A stretch of DNA of 64,000 nucleotides. Source: Gnomoniopsis sp. IMI 355080. Its lineage: Eukaryota > Ascomycota > Sordariomycetes > Diaporthales > Gnomoniaceae. The position numbers and the translations under genes are program-made. The stretch spans positions 124,001 to 188,000 of the forward strand of contig JAPEVC010000038.1 of NCBI GenBank assembly GCA_027946555.1. The letters run 5' to 3'. The notes under the pieces are model-generated. The model saw nothing but the letters and a program-made list of their open reading frames with translations, ran no database searches and was not told the DNA's origin. This document shows, piece by piece, positions 33,712 to 45,355 of this stretch (its first letter is position 1; every line of letters begins with the position of its first letter).

Positions 33712-36700
33712 ATGAACTCCGGCTCGCCATCGTGAGTATTGAAAAAGCTACTAAGCCTGCCCTGCATGCAGAAGACCAGAACTCTAATGTCTCGCGTCCC
33801 AGGACACCTCTCAGCCCCTACACCCTAAGTACCGAGCGATACAAGGCGAACGTTAACCGAACAAAAACGAGAAAATGGGTCGAGGCAAAAAAGATCGACT
33901 ACGGTGGAGACGACTGGGGCGCTGACGATGACTTCGATGATGATGACGACGATGCCGGCGGTGCTGGGCAGCCCGTACCCCAGGTCCCGACTCAGCCCTC
34001 GAGGCCCGATAGACTGGCTGGCTTGCGTGCCATCGGCGACGGAAGCGGATCATCTACACCACGCTCTGGTTCTGCAGGCTCGGCACGTAGTTTGCGGCCA
34101 AGCGAGAGGATCGCTATGGAAAGACAAGGTTCGGGAGGTCCTCAGCAGCGAAATTTTACTGCACCACCGGCACTGCACGTCCACACCGGTGCAGCTGTGC
34201 AGCAGCAGCGACCCGTGCCACCTGCGGTTGAGACGCAAGAGCCATCGCCCGCAGCCCAGTCACCATATCCACCGCGCAAGAGCAGCATGGGTCAGCAGGA
34301 TAAACCTGATCTGACCATCAATCCGACCGCGAAGCACCCTCCTAGGACGAGCTCGCGATCAGCATCTCCTGGGGTGGTATCACCTGCGGGAACCTCGGCG
34401 CCTCCTAGAGTCATAAGACCATCGGAAATATACAAGCGCATGGAGGAGGAGAAGGGGAAAGAGAGGGGATCCATCGACTCCGCAAGGCGGTCGAGCTTGG
34501 CAAGCTCTGGAGACGAGGAAGGCGGAGACGGCAGTCGCGGCTTGCAAGGTCTGGCGCCAGTCGCTGAGAGAAAGAGCGAGTATGGCTTTGACGGGTTGAT
34601 GATCAACCCTGGCGTGGCATCTTCGCAACGAGCGCAGGTATCGAGCGACGTCGACACTGAGACACCGGTGGAGATTGAGCCGAGACATGAACAAGAGACC
34701 TCGCTTCCATCGGAATCAGGGCCGCCAAAACTGCAATTCCAACAAACTTCGACCGACCAAGCACCTGCGCAGGAACCAAGGAAACGCTTCTCGACAAGCC
34801 CCAAGCTGCCAGACTTGACGCGCATGTCTGGATTCGGAAGCGACTTTTTTTCTAGTGGCGGGGGGTTTTTGGGTGGATCACCCAAGCAATCAGAAGCATC
34901 TGCAGAAGCCGCGCCAATGCCTGCCACAGATTCTACTCCGACAGGTATGACGCGCACTGCAGAGCCAACGCATCAAGAGGGCGAAGAAAAGACTGTCGCG
35001 CAAACAGACGATCAATCCGCTGCGCTTTCCAACACACAACCCCCACCGGAGCCTAGCCATCCTAGACCATTCCGACCATCGCTGCCTGGAGGCTGGGTCA
35101 GTGAGACACCGTCATCTACGGGGGAGATAGCTGCGCCATTCGAGAGCGACTCGAATATGAACACCAGGATCCCGCCCATTGGCGAGGATCCAGAAGATCT
35201 TGCTTTGAAGCCTGCGCCTTTGAGAACGCCCACACCGCGCGATCGAGAGACCTTCCCAAAGAGCACCGACGGCTCTCGAGCGTCGAGCAGATCTGGGCGG
35301 GCGTCACCTGTCAAGCCTCTAGCTCTCAGAACTTCACTAAGCCCTCTGGCAAACGTGGAACAACACGATCAGACAGGTGGAGATGGGTCTCGGACTCCCG
35401 AGCGTCAAGATGACACATCTGGTGCTCAGGATGCATCGGACAAGACACCCGTTGCTGTAGCACCTCTGCAGCCACGCCAATCGGAACCAGACTCGCCTAC
35501 TCAGGATTCCCCTCGACTTCGATTAAGGACGGACACGCTCACGACCGATTCTTCATCGCCGCTTAAGGAGAGTGATGTCTTGCGGGATGAGATCATTCGG
35601 AGCCTTAGTCCGGTCCGGGGATCAGATTCTCATTTGAAAGGGCAAGGTGTAGACGATGCGACAAGGGAAAGTGCGTATCTTAGTGATGTTTATGGGGACT
35701 ACTGGGCTGGCGGTGATCAGAAGACGGAAGGGGACCATACGATTGATCTTGGACAAACCGAACGGTTGTCTTCTGTCAAAGAAGACGAATCTGCTTCTGC
35801 TACGCCCACTCCACCTGCTGCTACCGATATCGAGTCTGCTAAACCGGACTTGAAGCGAGAGCGCTTCTCCTGGGAGGCTGCATCCGAGTCTCCCGCGCCA
35901 TCTCCGAAGAAACATCCTCTACCTGAGATCCCCAAGGACGAACAGGACGAACCAAGTCAAGCTTTCGAAGCACCCCAGCTCACCAGCCCCCTTGGGTCAG
36001 GTCCGATGTCACCACTCATTTCCCTTCCGACGCTGGATTTCGACCGCACCGACGACCAACACTCCCATGGGCCGCCCTCCCCGACCGGCGACCATGAAAT
36101 CTCGATTTCTGCCAACCGTGGCAGTGAGCTCTTCTCCCCCAGCACCGAGAAAATGACCCTCGAGTCACCTACCACCCCGACAGCCGAGGGCTTCACCTCA
36201 CTGGATCCCGAGCCCCTCCAAACAGACTCTCCCACAGACATTCCCCTCCCGCGCTCGCCCTCACCCAACAAAGTCGCTGGTGATGACAGGCCCCCTAGCT
36301 CCTCCAGCCAGAACACTATGAACCTCAAACAGATCATGGCGCTACCGACCTCGCCGGAACGCGTCTACAAAATGCTCGAGGCTCGCGCCGAGTTCGCCTC
36401 TGCGCCCTCGGGTCTCGCGGAATTGATGGCCGAACTCCTCGCGCAGCCCGAACACGCCAATGCCGGGCCATCTTTCAAATATGCGCCGGCGGGGGCCGAT
36501 CTACCCTTGTTTGCGAATCAACGCAAGACACACCAAGCGGCCGCAGCGGCCATGAGTGGAGAAGGTGCGGGCGCGATTAGTGGCCCGGGACGGAGGAGTT
36601 CAATAACATTGGGAGGCGGTATGGGGGGTGGAGGTACAAGCGCGAGGATCGGATCGATGTCCGGGGCCACGGCGGCGCAATTGGGGAACTTGATGCATGG

Positions 36701-36815
36701 GCCGGCTGGGGCGAAGGGCAAGGAGCTATTGCAGAGCGCGGGCAAGATGGGCAAGGGCCTGTTGAGCAAGGGCAAGAGTAAATTAAGGGAGCGGGCTGAG
36801 AGCAAGAAGGGTTGA
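33712..36815 (+). CDS. Large disordered protein with conserved basic/acidic N-terminal motif
   Basis: Exon 1 is 33712-33731 (MNSGSPS) and exon 2 is 33803-36815, joined across a 71-nt intron (donor GTGAGT, acceptor CCCAG), giving 1,010 residues. The frame is open upstream of 33712 but that part reads as non-coding. The N-terminus contains ERYKANVNRTKTRKWVEAKK followed by DYGGDDWG and a run of Asp, a block I believe is conserved in fungi without assigned function. The middle is long, Ser/Pro/Glu-rich and probably phosphorylated. Near the C-terminus a likely folded helical part (LKQIMALPTSPERVYKMLEA) is followed by a Gly-rich segment and a basic tail KGKSKLRERAESKKG. I cannot assign a function. 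Confidence 0.82.
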
Positions 36816-38857
36816 GAGGCGGTGGAGGTGGCATAGCATTCTTTCTGAACATGGAGTCAATGGCCAGGGGCCACTTTAATCCGCTTTTGAATTAGGGATG
36901 GCAGTCTCATGCTGTAAAGCGGAGGGAAAGCGGACGGATGGTGTGGGTTTGGTTCTCTTCTGGTCTGGTAAATCGATGTCGCCACGACTATGGGAAAGCG
37001 AGGCATTTTGTAGGGAGTTTTGATATCAGGGTTGGCGGATTCTTCTCTTTAGCAGAGTATTTGTCTGAGATTGCCATCGAACATTTTTTAACATTAGCTT
37101 CCTAGCATTCTAGCTCTGTTCTGCTTGAGGCATTCCAACACGGTAGGCGGGAGTGATGGGCAGAACTTCTTCCACATACTATGTATCAAGGAGCAGATAT
37201 TCTCTGGCATTTGGCCAAATGCCACCCGCTTTTGCCACGTGCAAGATTCCTCCAGCCCTATAAGGCTATCCTTCCTCAGCAGACGATGGAAAAGCATGGG
37301 GGCCATATGCAAGCTAGAGTGGGAGAAATCCCAGAGGACCAGGAGGACTAATGTCCTATGCAAGGACACTTCAGTTGCAACTCGATCCTACATAGTAGTA
37401 TTGAAAAGGTTCGCGCCTCGCCCAAGCCACAACCCTGCCACTCCACTTTGGCTGTCAACCTGGGGTCCCTTTTTATTTCTTATTTCAGGCGGCACAGCAA
37501 CATCGAAGATCCCTGAAGGGCCGGCGACGGGGCTACCCGGTTCATCTCGCGTGTTAATCGATTGGCAGGCGGCCAGAAAAAGCGAATATGCTGCGCCGTT
37601 CAGCTGCAGCGGGCTTGGCTCGTACAGATTTACACGTAGCAAAGCGGCACAGGGAGTTTCCTCTGGGTGCCTGCAGATGAATGATCGGGGGAAGGCGGGT
37701 GGAAATGGGGGTTGGAACGAATTATGCCAGCTTTATGTGTGACTTGCAGCCCCGGGGGGAGCGCTTACATGCGTTATGGTAAAAGGTGATTTTCTACGAG
37801 CATAATATTGCGATAAAACGACACTAGAAAGAGATCGCAAGAGCGGGAAGAACCCTCCAAGGCAAAGAAACGACTGCTTTGCAAGTTTCACCCTCTTCTT
37901 GTACATCAGATCTGGCGTTATATGTCCAAGATGATGTCCCTCTGAGCTTGTTTTTCCTGCTTCACCGTGTCTCACCACATATCCCCCCTCCCCTCCCCTC
38001 CTCTTTAATTCTCACTCACCACGCCACACCAACCAGCAAGCCAGCCTTCCCCAAGAAGGTACAATCAGATGTTGAGTCAGCGCCAGCATCCATTTCATCC
38101 GACTGGATAGAATAACGATATATCAAAGGAGTGGTTGAGAAGATTCGGCATGCGACATAGCATAACGCACATTGTCAACATTACCGACCCAATGCTGCCT
38201 AGTCGAGAGAAATAGAGTAGCATTCGCTTGTCTGACCCGCCGGATCCTTCAGAGAAAAAGGCTTGCCTTTTACTGCGTCTGGCTCTCTCCGGGTCGTAAG
38301 ACATCCATCAGCAACAAGGACACACGTTGACCTGGGGCAGCTCTCACCGACCCCACCCAGCTGAAAGAAAGCTCAGGCCCGGCAGTCAAATTGCCACGAT
38401 CCTTTGCATCATTCTACTGTTGTGTGTAGCAGTGCATCTAGATCATCGTCAGCCTCGAACCTGCACTCTTCACTTCTAGATAGTTCAGTCCTCACAGCTA
38501 CCTATCTCCCTCTTCTATGCACTCGTATCCCACTCGTGCGCGGCATTGATTACTATCCAAGTCGCTGCAGGCCGGCCAACAGTGCATCGCATCGCATCGC
38601 GTTTGTCCCGGCTCACCTATCCCCTTCTGGCCGAAGAGTTACACCGTTGCTCCCTCTTGCTCCGTCCCTAGTGGCCATTGTTCATCTCCCTCTATCGTTT
38701 TCTTCCCTGCCCCGTCTTTATTTCTGTCAGCACATGGTCTCGTGATCCTGGTCAATATTGCTGGGAGGCTCTTTACAGAGGTTACCCTCCTCATTTGCGT
38801 TCGCTCCGTCCTCAGCCGCATTTTCCGTCCGCTACTCGTCGACTTGACGACACGACG
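36816..38857. other. Intergenic and long 5' leader with C/T-rich tract
   Basis: About 2 kb between two large same-strand genes. A C/T-rich tract lies near 37980-38005. The 205-codon ORF at 37125-37742 has no family features. The frame of the next gene stays open upstream of its likely ATG, which probably only reflects a lack of stops in the 5' UTR. Confidence 0.45.
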
Positions 38858-41800
38858 ATGTACACCGCACCACAACAAGAACACAACCTACCACAACGCC
38901 AACCGTCCTTTATCGGCCTACCGCCCATCAGTCCAGGACCTGAATTTGGATCTGTCTTGGGTATTTCATCCGCCGAATTTGGCTTGATCGGCGACAAGGA
39001 CGACGCCGCTCGCGATCGCGACCTACAAGGCCTCGTAGACCGTCGCGCTGCTTCTCCACCAGCAGCAGCAGCACCAGCAGTAGTTCCCGTACCACGCTCG
39101 CTCCCATCTCCACAATCTTGGATCAACGCCGCCTCCGCCGCCAACGCTGCGGACGCCACTGATAATAAGGCTGGCTCTAACTTAACACACACTCGCGCCG
39201 ACTCGTCCTCGGGTGCCTCTGCCGCCCCGTCATCGCCTAGTATGAACAACTACTCAACGCAGCCCGTTTCGACCTATCGCCCCTCGCAAGGCCAGTCTGT
39301 GCACATGCAGGGCGCATATGCCGTTCATACGCAGCCGCCACAGAGTCAACAACAGTTTGCGCACCAACCTGTTGGGCAGTCTTATCAGAATGGTGCGCAG
39401 TATACTGTTACGGTCAATGGGAATAGCTTCCAACACCAACAGCATCCATATCAGCAACACCACCAGCCACAGGAGCAACAGCAGCAACAACTGCACCAGC
39501 AACCACAACAACCACAACAACAGCAACAACATTTCATTCAGCCTAACCCTCAAAATGGCGGTCAGTACACCGTCAATGGCGATGGCAATGGCATATCACA
39601 GCAACAATATCAGCAGCATCAACAACAGCAGCAATCTTCTCAACCTGGTTCCCAGTACGCCGTTCAGAATGGCCAGCCTAGCTTTGCTGGAAACCCTCAG
39701 GGTGGAGCCGCTCCAGCTTCCTATCAACAATTTGCGACCTCTTCAGGAACACCCAGGGGCATGCCGTCACCTAGCCTCGCACAAAATGGCACCTTCATCT
39801 TACCGCCTGGCTGGAAAGCGGAGGAATCTCATCTGCAGCAGCCTCTGTCTTCTCCCCGTCACCGCGCCTCACCCAGCATCTCATCTTTGAAGCAGCAGCC
39901 GACGAGGGACGCCTATGAGATTGATAAAGAGACTGGCGCGCTCTCTACACGCTCCGTCTCGCCCCCTACGCAGTCGCCCGGAAATATGCGCCGGCTTATA
40001 CAAGATGCTTCAGGCGCCTCGTCATCGCACGGTTATGCGCCCCCTAATCCGCCCTTTGCGCAACACAGCCAAAGTGCTCCTGGATCTTCTGGTGGCCAGT
40101 CCTCACAAAATGGCTTCGCGCCTCCTAACCCGCCATTCGCTCAACAAGACCACGGTGCTCCTCTTGGCCGTACATCCACTAATAATACCCAAGGATCAGA
40201 CCGGCCAGAGAGCAAGCGGAGTTCCCGCGTGTTTTCCTCCATTCGTAATAGGCTTGGTGGAAACATGAATGATGATGTTACTGGGGATGGTGTGTCGGAC
40301 GCTAGTGCACTCTCTGACGAGCAAGCCAAGAAGGGCCCTTCCAACTTTTTTGGCCTTCGGGGGAATGGACAACCAGCTAGCGAAGGACGAGCGAGCTACG
40401 ATATTGGCGGCAACCCCGAGCGCTCTTATTTTGAGGAGCCATCCGAGAAGAAGCGCAACTTCTTCACCCGTCCAACTGCTGGCATGGGCTTTGGCTCGTC
40501 CGGCCAGACTCAATCGTCACGGCCTGGCACATCCGAAAGCTACGGTGGGATGAGCGGAATAGCTGGTATGAGTAGTCCGCCAATTGTAGGATTTGGTCCT
40601 TCGGTGCCCCGCAAGAATCGGTTTTCCAAAATCACCGGCATGTTGAATCGCGACGCGAAGTCAGAGAACCAGCTACCACAACCTCAAGGATTCAATAACC
40701 AGAATCCTATAGGAAGGCCGTCACTAACAGGACAAAGGCCCTTCCAGGGAATGCAGATGGGTCCTGTGGGAGGCGCCCAGATGGACACTCCTAACCGTTC
40801 GCGGGCAGCAAGCGCCGCCGCAGAGACACGGCCAAGCTTTGGAGACTATGGACGTAATGCGTCTGCTCATGGCTTCATGTCTCCACCAGGAGCGGGTCAG
40901 ATGAGTGAGGAGGATCGAGGCAGGAAAGTTTCCGCGGGTAACATATTGTCGAAATTCATCGGAAAGAGATCCGAATCCAAGACGCGTGAGCAGCAAGGTC
41001 AACCGTCACCACCTGGACTGGGTCAGCCTCAGGGCATGATGGACCAGGGACAATCACCGCCCAGGCCCGGACAGCCTGGTCAGTTCCCTTCATTCCTCGC
41101 CCATTCAATGGGCATGCCAGGACAGCCGCCAGTTCTGCCACCCCAGGGACAGTATGCGGGATTGGCCCAACAAGTACACCAGAACCAGCACCAGCAACAG
41201 ATGCTAGGTCAGCCTCAGCCACCACTAGGACTGACAAGTGGTCGTTTGGGCGCTTATCTACAGGGTGGTCCTTCCCCAGGCGTTTCGCCCGTTACCCAGT
41301 CCTCTGGAAGTCCTTTCACTACACAGGCTCCGGGATCACTAAACGTGGACACGAGACAAGGAACGCCGCAGCCAAATACACAGGCTGCTTTGCAACAAAG
41401 ACCTCAAGGTCCGCAGTCTCCTGTGGCTGTGGTTCAGGTGGCCACAGCTGTCCCGATCCGCCAAGTCGAGAGATCCCCCAATTCTAACTCTCAGTCCGGA
41501 GGCTTTTCAGGACAGATCTCACCGCAGGACTCGACCCGTGGAAGATCTTCGTCTGTTGTCAACCAGATTGACGTTTCAGGGCCCAGAAGACCTTTGCTGG
41601 ACGCTCAAGGACGTATCCGTTCTGGGTCTAGTGCTCTCTCTCAGTCAAATAATACACAGACACAACAACCTGTCCACATTGCTTCTCTCCAGGCACAGGT
41701 GCGAAAGCCAGTCCATCCCTTATCCCCTCAGAACAGTGCTTATTTAGAACAGGACTCTTCATCGATCGATACCGAAAAACACGAAAGCATCGGCCACAGT

Positions 41801-44638
41801 AGCCAGGACTCGCCCACTGCGACGAGGGTATCTGGAACCACTGCATACCACAGTCAATCAGCTTCCCAGACAACGCCATCAACATCTCCTGCTCCTAGCC
41901 AAGAGCAGCAGCCTAAACCTCCACATGGACCTCCAAAGAGTATCGACTCGGGTTTGGCCCAGCAATACCAGCCTAACCAGAGTCAGCCATCGGCTCCGTC
42001 ACCATCCATCTACAGGCCGTCTGGGCCACAACCAGTTCATGCGGTTCAGCAGCTCGTGCAATCTCCGCCTGCACAGTGGGGTGCTGCTAGCCCTAGTCAA
42101 GCTGACTTCCAAAACCATGCTGGCCAGCCAGGTCAATCACCCGCGCAGTACAGTATGCAAGGACGACCACCCCAAGATATGATGATGATGACGCCCCCGC
42201 TGCAAGGGCAGAATGCGGATAAGGAGGGTGCATTCTCTAGGATGCTGAAGACTAGTAAAACTTTTGTTCAGGAGAGGACGTCTAGTGAAAAGCCGAGATC
42301 CGAGAGGGAGAAGTTGGGCGCCAAGCTACTGGGGGCTTTTAAGAAAACCAAACAAGCAGAGGCCACGATCCCAACACCTCCCGCGCTAGCTTCAGGACCG
42401 CCTGGTGGGCCTGCGTGGGGTGCTACCCAGATGCCTCAGCAATTGCAGAGGCCTGCTCCCCCCATGCAGACACAGTCAGCACCGTTGCCAACTCCGCAAG
42501 TCGTGACAGAAGGGCTGCAGCAAATGCCATCCAAGGCGCAACAGCTCCTTGGGCAACCACCAAACGCAATGTATCAGGCGCCTGCTGATCAGCCACCACC
42601 GAAAGCGCGACGATCATCGACGGAGACGGCGGATTCTCAGCCTTACGTTCCCCAGGAAGAGAGACAGCCACCAGGAAAGACGACGCCACCTCTTTCGCCT
42701 GACCACATCGGGGCTGCACCGGCTACCACGGCCACGGCTACTCAGCCCCCTCAAACCTCGCAGCCTGATCCCGGACGGCCGTCTATCAGTTCTTTGCCGC
42801 CAAATAACGGACCACAGAGGCCATCGCCCCCTCAGCAGCAGCAGCAGCAGCAGCAGTCTACGCAGCCGCGTCCATCATTCGATAAGCCCAAGACTGGTAT
42901 TGCTGCTGCTCAAAACCGAGCCAAGAATCTTAAGCAACAGATTGCGCAGAATGACCAACAACAATATGCACCAGTCGCTATTCCTCAGGCATATGCTCCT
43001 GTGTACGCTGGGCGGGCAGCGCCTGTGCCTGTGCCTGCGCCGGTGTATGCACAGCCAATGATGCCTTACCCAGCGCAACAACAGCAACAATGGGTACACC
43101 CTAGCATGATGCAGGGCATAGTACCGGGCCAGATGGCGCCGCACATGGTTCAGCAAGGGGTCTATCAGCAGTATCCCCCGTATCAAGGTACGCCGCCTCC
43201 GGTCGCGAATGCTGGCTACCAAGCACCTCCCCAGCAGTACGCACAGGCACAGCAGTCGACGCCAACTGCGCCGAATCAAGGACAGATACCGTCGCCGGGT
43301 ATGCCAGGACAACAGCAGGTGCAGCAAAACGTGCAGCAGTCGTCACAGCAGCCCATGTCTCAGCAAGCCTGGGAACAGACACAACGCCAGCCCGAAACTC
43401 AGCAGACACCCGCTCCTCCACAACAAGCCAATTCCTTGCCCTCTGAGCAAACCACTCCTGTACCTTCTCAAACAGTATACTCGCCACCTGCGACCTCTAC
43501 GCCTGTAGTGCCTGCGATTCAACAACAATCCACTGTAGCTCAAGATGCTGTGACAGCATCGCCAGTCCCAGTCAATGATGCTCAGACTCAGATGTACCAG
43601 CCATCGCCAGTCAAGCCCAAGCCCAGCTCTCCACCAAACCAGAACGTACCCCAGAGTAGCTTTTCTGTGGAGGCTATGCCTGAGCAAGGCCAGCTTCAGC
43701 CTCCCCAGAGCTCCAATGGTGACTTGATGCCTCAGCGACAAATCAGTGGGGCAAGCCAAGTGTCATCATTGACCACCGAGCCAGCTACCAACAAGGGTTC
43801 TCCTGATATTGAGCGAGCACAAGTGGCTCAACCGGTGCAAACACCAGTGTCTGATCATTCAGCACGACCCGCCAGCCCCGAGCATCAACTAGCTCGAGTT
43901 ACGCTCAAGGATGAGCCCATGCCGAGGACTGACAGCCCCGCCACCTCGGCGTCTGTCGACAACGACGACCTCTACGGCGCCACCCCGAGACAATCTGCAG
44001 TGGCTGCCCAAGAGCAATATCCTGTTGAGCACATCATCATATCTGGACCAGTCGAGCAGTCCCCTACTGATGAGTCCGAGTCGAAGTTCGCTGGTATGCC
44101 GACGAACACGGTTGCAGAATCCCAGTCCGAGCAGCCAGGGTCTGGGCCCAAGGCCGCGTCCCCGGCTCAGCAACATTTCATCGTCGACGCCACGCCGGTG
44201 ATCAACGAGCCAAATTCCGCGGCCCCCGACCGTCCTGCTCCGGAAACATCGCCTGTGCCGCCGACGTCCGCCGATAGTCTCGAACGGTCGTCGAAGCCAA
44301 CAACATCACCTGAAGAAGAGCCGCCATCGCCCACCGAATCCGAACTCAAGCCCGAGGAGGCGAAAAGGGGGGCGGAGGAGGAGGAGGAGGACAATGAGAA
44401 TGGCGGCAAGATCAACACCATCAACGGCAAGCCCGTGCAGTCGTCGCAAGAGATCTTTGAGGAGCACAAACGCAAGCAGTTGGTGCGTGACATGGAGGAG
44501 AAGATCGCGGTGATGCCAGAGCCTGCTATGCTGGAGCCGCCCAAGAAGATCGATGATGTGCCCATGATGAGCGCGACGAGTTATCCGGGCCAAGAATGGA
44601 ATCCTTATGGCGATGGATTTGAGGAGGATGACGAATAG
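38858..44638 (+). CDS. Very large Gln/Pro/Ser-rich disordered protein
   Basis: A single open frame from MYTAPQQEHNLPQRQPSFIG at 38858 gives 1,926 residues. The frame continues open upstream, but the sequence before this ATG reads as leader. The N-terminal segment PSFIGLPPISPGPEFG looks conserved-motif-like. Long Gln/Pro-rich tracts follow (near 39455-39535 and 42830-42860, the latter a pure CAG run). Scattered short basic blocks look like binding motifs, for example RKNRFSKITGMLNRD, GNILSKFIGKRSES and SRMLKTSKTFVQER. The C-terminus has SSQEIFEEHKRKQLVRDMEE and ends QEWNPYGDGFEEDDE, both of which look conserved. No enzymatic domain. The composition suggests a scaffold or condensate-forming protein, but this is inference. 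Confidence 0.82.
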   Translation: MYTAPQQEHNLPQRQPSFIGLPPISPGPEFGSVLGISSAEFGLIGDKDDAARDRDLQGLVDRRAASPPAAAAPAVVPVPRSLPSPQSWINAASAANAADATDNKAGSNLTHTRADSSSGASAAPSSPSMNNYSTQPVSTYRPSQGQSVHMQGAYAVHTQPPQSQQQFAHQPVGQSYQNGAQYTVTVNGNSFQHQQHPYQQHHQPQEQQQQQLHQQPQQPQQQQQHFIQPNPQNGGQYTVNGDGNGISQQQYQQHQQQQQSSQPGSQYAVQNGQPSFAGNPQGGAAPASYQQFATSSGTPRGMPSPSLAQNGTFILPPGWKAEESHLQQPLSSPRHRASPSISSLKQQPTRDAYEIDKETGALSTRSVSPPTQSPGNMRRLIQDASGASSSHGYAPPNPPFAQHSQSAPGSSGGQSSQNGFAPPNPPFAQQDHGAPLGRTSTNNTQGSDRPESKRSSRVFSSIRNRLGGNMNDDVTGDGVSDASALSDEQAKKGPSNFFGLRGNGQPASEGRASYDIGGNPERSYFEEPSEKKRNFFTRPTAGMGFGSSGQTQSSRPGTSESYGGMSGIAGMSSPPIVGFGPSVPRKNRFSKITGMLNRDAKSENQLPQPQGFNNQNPIGRPSLTGQRPFQGMQMGPVGGAQMDTPNRSRAASAAAETRPSFGDYGRNASAHGFMSPPGAGQMSEEDRGRKVSAGNILSKFIGKRSESKTREQQGQPSPPGLGQPQGMMDQGQSPPRPGQPGQFPSFLAHSMGMPGQPPVLPPQGQYAGLAQQVHQNQHQQQMLGQPQPPLGLTSGRLGAYLQGGPSPGVSPVTQSSGSPFTTQAPGSLNVDTRQGTPQPNTQAALQQRPQGPQSPVAVVQVATAVPIRQVERSPNSNSQSGGFSGQISPQDSTRGRSSSVVNQIDVSGPRRPLLDAQGRIRSGSSALSQSNNTQTQQPVHIASLQAQVRKPVHPLSPQNSAYLEQDSSSIDTEKHESIGHSSQDSPTATRVSGTTAYHSQSASQTTPSTSPAPSQEQQPKPPHGPPKSIDSGLAQQYQPNQSQPSAPSPSIYRPSGPQPVHAVQQLVQSPPAQWGAASPSQADFQNHAGQPGQSPAQYSMQGRPPQDMMMMTPPLQGQNADKEGAFSRMLKTSKTFVQERTSSEKPRSEREKLGAKLLGAFKKTKQAEATIPTPPALASGPPGGPAWGATQMPQQLQRPAPPMQTQSAPLPTPQVVTEGLQQMPSKAQQLLGQPPNAMYQAPADQPPPKARRSSTETADSQPYVPQEERQPPGKTTPPLSPDHIGAAPATTATATQPPQTSQPDPGRPSISSLPPNNGPQRPSPPQQQQQQQQSTQPRPSFDKPKTGIAAAQNRAKNLKQQIAQNDQQQYAPVAIPQAYAPVYAGRAAPVPVPAPVYAQPMMPYPAQQQQQWVHPSMMQGIVPGQMAPHMVQQGVYQQYPPYQGTPPPVANAGYQAPPQQYAQAQQSTPTAPNQGQIPSPGMPGQQQVQQNVQQSSQQPMSQQAWEQTQRQPETQQTPAPPQQANSLPSEQTTPVPSQTVYSPPATSTPVVPAIQQQSTVAQDAVTASPVPVNDAQTQMYQPSPVKPKPSSPPNQNVPQSSFSVEAMPEQGQLQPPQSSNGDLMPQRQISGASQVSSLTTEPATNKGSPDIERAQVAQPVQTPVSDHSARPASPEHQLARVTLKDEPMPRTDSPATSASVDNDDLYGATPRQSAVAAQEQYPVEHIIISGPVEQSPTDESESKFAGMPTNTVAESQSEQPGSGPKAASPAQQHFIVDATPVINEPNSAAPDRPAPETSPVPPTSADSLERSSKPTTSPEEEPPSPTESELKPEEAKRGAEEEEEDNENGGKINTINGKPVQSSQEIFEEHKRKQLVRDMEEKIAVMPEPAMLEPPKKIDDVPMMSATSYPGQEWNPYGDGFEEDDE
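42833..42856 (+). repeat. (CAG)8 repeat inside coding sequence
   Basis: Eight uninterrupted CAG codons encode a glutamine run within the large disordered protein. Pure codon repeats of this kind are often polymorphic in length. Confidence 0.85.
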
Positions 44639-45355
44639 TGGCTCTTAAATTATGGGAGTATTGAGTGTGATTGTGGCATGTTGATCAAGCGGATGGGGGC
44701 GCGTGGCTTATCTTACATATTGTTTTACTCTTCTTGTTTTGTCTTCTATCCTTCTGCTTCAAAGATCTATTCAAACATCTAGAGGATATCTGGGTATAAT
44801 ATTGGGGCATTTGTGTCGGAGCAAACATTCGGCGAAATTCGCGAACATTACCATTTTGCTAACTTTGCGCATTATATCTATCTATCTGCTACTACTATAC
44901 CTCATACCTCATACCCATATATCGCAATCATTCATAGTCATGCATTCTTTTTGGTTCTCTATCCTCCAGTCTCTGGATGAGTGTAGTGATGCCCGGCGTT
45001 GGGAACCAGGTACCAGTAGCATTTGCATTGTCTGCGGACGGTGCCTTACATTGCCGGACACATCACAGTTGAGTTTCGTAAACTATCTATCAGCATACAT
45101 ATACAACGAACTAGAAGCAGAATTTTCAGAGATATGTACCATGAATATGGAAAGATTCCACTTGACATACCAACATGTATCGGTTGATCGCATTGTCTGG
45201 CAAGAATAAATACAAGAAGTCTACCCACCTTTACTGTGCCCGCTTGGTAGCTGCTGTTGTATGCGTTATCGAGCTACCCTGATGGGGGTCATCGTTGAAC
45301 ATTCTGGATTCTCGCCACCACCTGCATACCTTAGGTACTCATTAACCCTCAAACT
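44639..45355. other. Convergent 3' intergenic region
   Basis: About 700 bp of AT-richer DNA between the 3' ends of the large disordered-protein gene and the HET gene. No supported gene. Confidence 0.5.

Noticed and set aside
37125..37742. 205-codon plus-strand ORF in the spacer between the two large disordered-protein genes
   Set aside because: No recognisable domain and low-quality composition; it lies between the 3' end of one gene and the leader of the next.
38678..38857. In-frame upstream extension of the 1,926-residue protein
   Set aside because: The part before the MYTAPQQ start has leader-like composition and no conserved-looking motif.
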